Origin: Daejeonella rubra
GTDB lineage: Bacteria > Bacteroidota > Bacteroidia > Sphingobacteriales > Sphingobacteriaceae
Direction of reading: 5' to 3'
Assembly: GCF_900103545.1 (NCBI RefSeq)
Contig: NZ_FNHH01000008.1
Span: 105,548-169,547, forward strand
DNA length: 64,000 nucleotides
In this document: piece after piece, positions 59,993 through 64,000 of the stretch
Layout: the number at the start of each line of letters is the position of its first letter
Numbering within the stretch: the stretch's first letter is position 1
The notes under the pieces: generated by a model
The model's database searches: none
Seen by the model: only the letters and a program-made list of their open reading frames with translations
Told to the model about the DNA's origin: nothing
Translations under genes and position numbers: made by a program

Positions 59993-60766
59993 TTACAAAG
60001 ATTTGCCCGAATAATTATCCAATGCCATAATCTCATTTTTATATGCGGCGGGCATGATCATATTTTTTAATAAAGATCTTAATCGTATGGCCTGACTGAG
60101 CTTGTACAAATTCAGGAGGGTAGCTGAAAGCGGGTTCTTTCCGAGATTTAACAATTCATTTACTTTTTCAGGAACAAGCAGTATTTGTGCCTGTTTTAAG
60201 ATGAGGAATCTGAACCATCCCAAATGTTTTTTATATTGTTTGTACAGGTCTTTGGTAAAATCGCCATTCAGCATGTTTTCATGAAGGGATAAATGACGCA
60301 TGATCAGCCATTGCTGATAGTTTTGCGGCAGATCTTTCACTCCCATGCGTGATCCCATCCTATAAAATACCTGAAATACCTCTTCTTTTTCAGACCCGCT
60401 CAATTTCCTCTCCAGTAACTCATAAGAACGTATTGAATAATCGATCAGCATGAACAAAACATCCCGGTAGGCCCAATCCGGGATGCTTTGGCCACGTGAA
60501 TGTTCCACTCCCTGATGGATAGCGGATATTTTGTCAATTGCCTGAATAGCCCTGTCATATTCGGAGAAAACGATCTGACGGGCATAGGAAACAGTGGAGA
60601 ATAAGCGTTTAAGCGGATCGGAAGGAAGACGCCCGGTGAAATAAAGCCAGTCTACCGCTTTATTCAAAGCAAACTCCGCAGATGCGCCGGCAAAGATCAG
60701 GAGGATGGTATCTCCATTCCCCCAGATCTCGCGGACTATTGAATCTTTGCTCACAAAATATTTCAT
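59993..60766 (-). CDS. Oxygenase MpaB-like (DUF2236) family protein
   Basis: 257 residues. It resembles the MpaB/Lcp-type domain: REIWGNGDTILLIFAGASAE, then LFSTVSYARQIVFSEYDRAI and IHQGVEHSRG with histidines in the expected area. Some family members are heme oxygenases such as the rubber oxygenase, but most are uncharacterised. The ATG overlaps the stop of the DUF2809 gene by 4 nt, so it is the third gene of the creD operon. Confidence 0.75.
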   Translation of the reverse strand: MKYFVSKDSIVREIWGNGDTILLIFAGASAEFALNKAVDWLYFTGRLPSDPLKRLFSTVSYARQIVFSEYDRAIQAIDKISAIHQGVEHSRGQSIPDWAYRDVLFMLIDYSIRSYELLERKLSGSEKEEVFQVFYRMGSRMGVKDLPQNYQQWLIMRHLSLHENMLNGDFTKDLYKQYKKHLGWFRFLILKQAQILLVPEKVNELLNLGKNPLSATLLNLYKLSQAIRLRSLLKNMIMPAAYKNEIMALDNYSGKSL

Positions 60767-61158
60767 GCTTTTTTATCCTTTAAAATCAATATTCCCGTAT
60801 TCCTGCTCTCAAACCAAAGTATAGCAAGGGCTCCTGTTGTATATGCTAGTATATCCATCCATGTGAATGATGTACCGATTAGGGTACGTGCAATTTCAGA
60901 GTCTCTCAAACCTATCCATTCCACGAAATTCAGGTATTGCAATGCTTCTATCAGATAAGAGAACAGAAGTACTGCAATGACTGTTAATAGCACATTCCCA
61001 TCAATAAAACTCTTCAGGAAGCAATACATCAAAAAAACGACCAGAAAGTCTCCAAAATATGGCCTGATAAAATTATCATGTACATACATAGCGATCAATA
61101 CTTCGATCAGGAAGAATACCACTGTTAACACAAAATAACCCTGATGAAATCGGAACAT
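60763..61158 (-). CDS. DUF2809 membrane protein
   Basis: 131 residues with four membrane helices. The DUF2809 pattern is VHDNFIRPYFGDFLVVFLMY near the start and MDILAYTTGALAILWF at the end. Function unknown. It overlaps creD by one base at its start (TAATG) and the next gene by 4 nt. Confidence 0.9.
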   Translation of the reverse strand: MFRFHQGYFVLTVVFFLIEVLIAMYVHDNFIRPYFGDFLVVFLMYCFLKSFIDGNVLLTVIAVLLFSYLIEALQYLNFVEWIGLRDSEIARTLIGTSFTWMDILAYTTGALAILWFESRNTGILILKDKKA

Positions 61159-62570
61159 TATAATACTTCGGTGTTTAAGGGTATATCATTATTCTTCTCA
61201 AGGCTGATCTTCTGTGATAGGTACATCAATGACGCAATGATCACGAATAAACCAATACTTCCAACCAATAGCGCCATATCCTGCAGTTGAAGAATTACAA
61301 AGATAAAGCTATAGAACATAGTTAATATGCCTGTAAAGAGGAGAGCTGCCTTTCTGTTTTTTAGCAGCGACCAGATGAAGGTGCTGATCAGACCAGCTGT
61401 TGCCACAGAGGCGATGATATAAGCTAAGTTGAAGCCTAGCTGTTCACTAAGTGATAACAATAAAATATAATAAATGGTCATGGCGGCTCCGATTAACACA
61501 TATTGGAGAAAGTGAACACTCTTCTTATTCAGCAATTCGGTAAAGAACAAGGATAAAAAGGACAGTAAAATAACCAGTATGGAATATTTTGCGGTACGGG
61601 TAGTCTTTTGATACTGATCTACTGGTAAAAGGAAATCTACACCAAAAACCGCGCGGGAATCTGAGTTATTAATTCCTTTTACTATGGTATCTGTAGTGTT
61701 TAAAACTGTGTTTTCTTCAATCCATTGTTGCGGATAAGGCCTGTTGTAATAGGGCATTTTCCATGTAGCTGAAAAACCAGTGCCTGAAACGGAGCGTTCA
61801 TCAGGTAAATAACGTCCGGTAAAACTTGGATTATTCCATTCCCCTTCAATTTTTACCGTGGTGTTCTTGCCAAGATGAAGGAAGCTAAGCTTCTCGCTTC
61901 CCCGCAGGTCGAGATCAAAACTAAAATTAAGAGCAGTGCTTTTCTCCATACTCAGGTCGGGAAGGATGACCAGGTTATTGCTAAATAATTTAAGTGAAGT
62001 AAAGTCGGGTTCTACCTCATAGTTCTGGTTTCCCAAGCGGATGACCGGATTATTTTTAAGTCCTTTTAAGTCGCTCAAGCCAATATCCACCTTTGCCTGC
62101 TCCCATTGGACCATAGCCGGGTTAATACCCGATTTTTTTAATTCAAGCGGACTGAATTTTCCACTGACTTTAATGCTGCTATTGTAAACCACTGCATCAA
62201 AGATCCCCCTGTGAAGCACCTCCGGATTGGCTTTAGATGAGATATTTAAGTTTTCCGGAAGGATATAAATATTGGTTATAATTTCCCGGCTACTGCTTTT
62301 TTGGGTATCGGAATCTTTTGCCAAGACCGTAGTTTTATAAGGCAGTACTAAAACCGGTCCCTGTACTAACTGGCTGCCTGACCACTTGTTGGAAATTTCC
62401 CGGATGACTTCCTGCTGCCTGTTCTGTCGCTCAGCTATCAGATCCTGCACCAGGAATGAGGGGATCAATAAAATAAGTGTAAGAAAGCCAATCAGGCCTA
62501 GTTTGAACAATACTGATCCTCCGAACCAGTTTTTTAATCCATTGTTTTCTGTTGTCAGTTCAATTTTCAT
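61158..62570 (-). CDS. creD: Cell envelope integrity protein CreD
   Basis: 470 residues. An N-terminal helix (LGLIGFLTLILLIPSFLVQD) and about five C-terminal helices flank a large periplasmic part with the CreD signatures ERQNRQQEVIREISNKWSGS, QLVQGPVLVLPY and RAVFGVDFLLPVDQYQKTTR. CreD is an inner-membrane protein linked to envelope stress and beta-lactam response in other bacteria. Here it leads a three-gene operon (creD, DUF2809, MpaB-like). A palindrome like that before the upstream regulator operon lies 130 nt before it. Confidence 0.95.
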   Translation of the reverse strand: MKIELTTENNGLKNWFGGSVLFKLGLIGFLTLILLIPSFLVQDLIAERQNRQQEVIREISNKWSGSQLVQGPVLVLPYKTTVLAKDSDTQKSSSREIITNIYILPENLNISSKANPEVLHRGIFDAVVYNSSIKVSGKFSPLELKKSGINPAMVQWEQAKVDIGLSDLKGLKNNPVIRLGNQNYEVEPDFTSLKLFSNNLVILPDLSMEKSTALNFSFDLDLRGSEKLSFLHLGKNTTVKIEGEWNNPSFTGRYLPDERSVSGTGFSATWKMPYYNRPYPQQWIEENTVLNTTDTIVKGINNSDSRAVFGVDFLLPVDQYQKTTRTAKYSILVILLSFLSLFFTELLNKKSVHFLQYVLIGAAMTIYYILLLSLSEQLGFNLAYIIASVATAGLISTFIWSLLKNRKAALLFTGILTMFYSFIFVILQLQDMALLVGSIGLFVIIASLMYLSQKISLEKNNDIPLNTEVL

Positions 62571-62597
62571 ATGTGTATAATTTAGTTTTTAATGGCT

Positions 62598-62679
62598 ATG
62601 AAGCTTGCATGAGCTTATATTCACTTCGTTGTGTGAGCGGTAAGCCTGCCTGCGGTAGGCAGGCTCATGCAGGTTTTAT
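62598..62679. repeat. MITE-like palindromic repeat, copy B (interrupted)
   Basis: Reverse complement of the 57752 copy. ATGAAGCTTGCATGAGC (62598-62614) and GCTCATGCAGG (62663-62673) mark its arms. The right half is split by a 19-bp insertion that forms the micro-palindrome at 62644-62664. The element lies in the creD leader between the putative operator and the ATG. Confidence 0.85.
62644..62664. repeat. Nested micro-palindrome, copy 2
   Basis: GCCTGCCT and AGGCAGGC arms around GCGGT, the inverse of the copy at 46647-46667. Compared with the uninterrupted copy at 57752, it adds 19 bp at a GC dinucleotide. Confidence 0.85.
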
Positions 62680-62699
62680 TCTTTCGTTAATTTAAAAGT

Positions 62700-62716
62700 A
62701 CTTTGAAATTCAAAGT
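62700..62716. promoter_or_regulatory. Operator-like palindrome upstream of creD
   Basis: ACTTTGAA-A-TTCAAAGT has perfect 8-bp arms. The flank AAAGT before it is the same as at the second site, 63666-63682. It lies between the regulator gene's 3' end and creD. Confidence 0.65.
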
Positions 62717-62734
62717 GATTGAATAAAAAAAATA

Positions 62735-63040
62735 TTATTGTTTTTTCTGTTGTTTAATTAAATTTTCAAGTGCTTCAAGATGTTTTATAAAAGCGGAACG
62801 GCCCTTTTCAGAAACAGCATACTGGGTGTTTGGCTTCCTGCCAATGAAGGTCTTGTTTACGAGGATATATTCCTCTTTTTCAAGAGCCTTCAGATGGGAT
62901 GCAAGATTCCCGTCAGTTACTTCCAATAATTCTTTGAGGGAATTAAAGTCATAATTCTCATTGGCAACCAGAACGCTCATGATCTGCAGGCGGATCCGGT
63001 TTTCAAAGGCCTTATTAAATTGTTCCAGAGATTTCTTCAC
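62735..63040 (-). CDS. Winged-helix transcriptional regulator
   Basis: 101 residues. The winged helix is RIRLQIMSVLVANENYDFNS, then LKELLEVTDGNLASHLKALE (recognition helix) and VNKTFIGRKPNTQYAVSEKG (wing). This is the short HTH family paired with membrane proteins in Bacteroidota. The start is a GTG that overlaps the stop of the upstream gene (GTGA), so it is coupled. Matching palindromes upstream of its operon and of creD suggest it controls both. Confidence 0.92.
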   Translation of the reverse strand: MKKSLEQFNKAFENRIRLQIMSVLVANENYDFNSLKELLEVTDGNLASHLKALEKEEYILVNKTFIGRKPNTQYAVSEKGRSAFIKHLEALENLIKQQKKQ

Positions 63041-63657
63041 CGGTTGTATTTAAAATGCATAAAAGTACCATAAATAATATGCAGAACTCCAAAACCCAAA
63101 GCCCATAATATTAGTCCGTATTCAGGGATCAGGGCAGCCAGTAAACCCAGAGTAATCTGGCAAAAGCCCAGCCATTTCACATCTGAGAATGTGTACTGGC
63201 TTGCTGAAATTAAGGATAGTCCGTAGAAAATCAGGCAGGCAGAAGCAATCAGGTTATACTCTGCTTTCAGGAGTAAAATAATAATAAAGAGCCCCCCGGT
63301 AAAAAGTGGAATGGCCATGCTGCTGATCAAACGTTTGCTTACCGGGTTCCAGTAGTTTTCGCCTTTTTTCTTTGCCTGACGGATAGAAAGCAAGAGACAG
63401 GTTAATACGGAGAGCAGTAAAATTGCTGACGCGATCAACAACAGTTGATGGTAGACCAAAGAATTGTCTGAGTACGAATCACTGATTGTTAAGCTGCCAT
63501 ATTTTTTGGTTACGATGCTGTATCCGATAGATGCACCGATCAGGGCATAAATGCCAGCCATTACCCCCGATAAACCGCTGAGGGATAAGAACCTGGATGA
63601 GCGTTCCATCAGGGATCTGATTGAAGCCAGCTCAGAATGAATATCTTTTTCTTCCAT
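63037..63657 (-). CDS. Multi-pass membrane protein partnered with the winged-helix regulator
   Basis: 206 residues with about five to six helices (FLSLSGLSGVMAGIYALIGA, LLLIASAILLLSVLTCLLLS, LISSMAIPLFTGGLFIIILL, LGLLAALIPEYGLILWALGF). The first 20 residues (MEEKDIHSELASIRSLMERS) are a helix outside the membrane. No family name is certain. It precedes and overlaps the regulator gene, so it may sense a membrane signal for it or be its regulated partner. Confidence 0.85.
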   Translation of the reverse strand: MEEKDIHSELASIRSLMERSSRFLSLSGLSGVMAGIYALIGASIGYSIVTKKYGSLTISDSYSDNSLVYHQLLLIASAILLLSVLTCLLLSIRQAKKKGENYWNPVSKRLISSMAIPLFTGGLFIIILLLKAEYNLIASACLIFYGLSLISASQYTFSDVKWLGFCQITLGLLAALIPEYGLILWALGFGVLHIIYGTFMHFKYNR

Positions 63658-63665
63658 TTAAAAGT

Positions 63666-63682
63666 ACTTTGATTTTCAAAGT
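63666..63682. promoter_or_regulatory. Operator-like palindrome upstream of the regulator operon
   Basis: ACTTTGA-TTT-TCAAAGT ends 9 nt before the start codon of the membrane-protein gene and overlaps a TTACTTTG promoter-like box on the minus strand. It has the same design as the site at 62700. Confidence 0.65.
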
Positions 63683-63734
63683 AAATAATATTTTTTGGTA
63701 ATTGCAATAATAAAGTGAATTTGGGTGCTATTTT

Positions 63735-63795
63735 TTCCCTGAGGTTGGTGTTGTCCTCAATAAACTGGTATGGTGAAAATACCAACCGGAGGGAA
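63735..63795. repeat. Imperfect inverted repeat
   Basis: TTCCCTGAGGTTGGT (63735-63749) and ACCAACCGGAGGGAA (63781-63795) match at 13 of 15 positions. It lies in a gene-free 300-bp stretch. Confidence 0.65.
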
Positions 63796-63816
63796 TAGTA
63801 ACAAGATAGGCTTTTG

Positions 63817-63839
63817 TTTCTTTTGGCCTTCAAAAGAAA
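63817..63839. repeat. Hairpin TTTCTTTTG/CAAAAGAAA
   Basis: 9-bp perfect arms around GCCTT in the same gene-free stretch. Confidence 0.65.
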
Positions 63840-63861
63840 GAGACTCCAATTATAATGATAA

Positions 63862-63886
63862 TTTGCCCGCTCATAGCCGCGGGGGC
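63862..63886. repeat. GC-rich dispersed repeat, copy 2
   Basis: Matches the 25-bp sequence at 54961-54985 except for one base (A for G after CTCAT). Confidence 0.75.
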
Positions 63887-63975
63887 CTATTGTCTTTTGT
63901 CTTGAGTGGCTGTTGCACAACTTATTTATTTTAAATATTACTTTGTTAAGTAACTGATTATTAGTATTTTGTATT

Positions 63976-64000
63976 ATGCAAGGCAAGAAAAAATATCAGG
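63976..64000 (+). CDS. Possible start of an IS1182-like transposase (cut by window edge)
   Basis: ATG followed by codons for QGKKKYQ. From memory, IS1182-type transposases of Bacteroidota often begin MQGKK-Y. Only eight codons are visible, so this is a tentative call. No terminal inverted repeat of an IS was recognised. Confidence 0.3.

Noticed and set aside
63609..63986. ORF of 125 codons on the minus strand at the right end
   Set aside because: Composition is Lys/Asn/Phe-rich without domains, it covers repeats and the operator, and overlaps the membrane-protein gene.
1..64000. tRNA, rRNA or riboswitch in intergenic regions
   Set aside because: No T-loop-like GTTCGANTC or rRNA segment was found by reading the gaps; none could be supported.

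Overview
The window looks like the chromosome of a Bacteroidota bacterium, most likely a Pedobacter-like member of the Sphingobacteriaceae. The reasons are a SusC/SusD pair, TonB-dependent receptors with carboxypeptidase-regulatory N-domains, TAnnTTTG-type promoter boxes with few clear Shine-Dalgarno sequences, an S16 protein with a long acidic tail, and the gene order birA | rsfS-ftsH-LUD. The genus is inferred. No rRNA, tRNA or CRISPR array was found.

Layout. 1-5.6 kb: the start of mfd (minus strand, cut by the window edge), then small membrane proteins, a Nif3-family protein and a zinc-ribbon coiled-coil protein. 5.6-19 kb: housekeeping genes (TPR protein, FabH-like synthase, LUD protein, ftsH, rsfS, birA, dsbD, pfkA, a PQQ-type sugar dehydrogenase, gmhA, a YbjQ-family protein, a 5'-nucleotidase). 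19.1-20.4 kb: rpsP-rimM.

20.4-37.6 kb is an accessory block. It lies between rpsP-rimM and trmD-rplS, four genes that are usually adjacent in bacteria. It opens with a decayed partial copy of the rimM 3' end. It then carries a probable muropeptide-salvage cluster (anmK, susC, susD, a GH3-C/beta-lactamase-fold hydrolase), a macroglobulin-like surface protein, a Fic protein with an AbiEi-like DNA-binding head and a four-copy repeat array upstream, and a siderophore receptor plus PepSY protein behind an iron-box-like operator and a full Bacteroidota promoter.

37.7-47.4 kb: trmD-rplS, an MscS channel, a small Cys/Met-rich secreted protein, psd, hpt, a GT51 transglycosylase with an AsmA-like head, apbC, an Nfu-type protein and def. 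47.4-54.8 kb: a complete L-rhamnose pathway (rhaM, rhaB, rhamnose isomerase, bifunctional aldolase/dehydrogenase, rhaT and a GntR-type regulator). 55-64 kb: an M16 peptidase, lipoprotein msrA, a frameshifted ORF6N gene, comM, a creD-DUF2809-MpaB-like operon, and a winged-helix regulator with a membrane partner. One palindrome lies upstream of each of the last two operons. A likely transposase begins at the right edge.

The intergenic regions are rich in small palindromic repeats of several families. Three copies of a MITE-like element were found. A roughly 20-bp palindrome interrupts one of those copies and also a member of an unrelated repeat family. Hairpin repeats supply the last codons and stop of both gmhA and the ybjQ-family gene.
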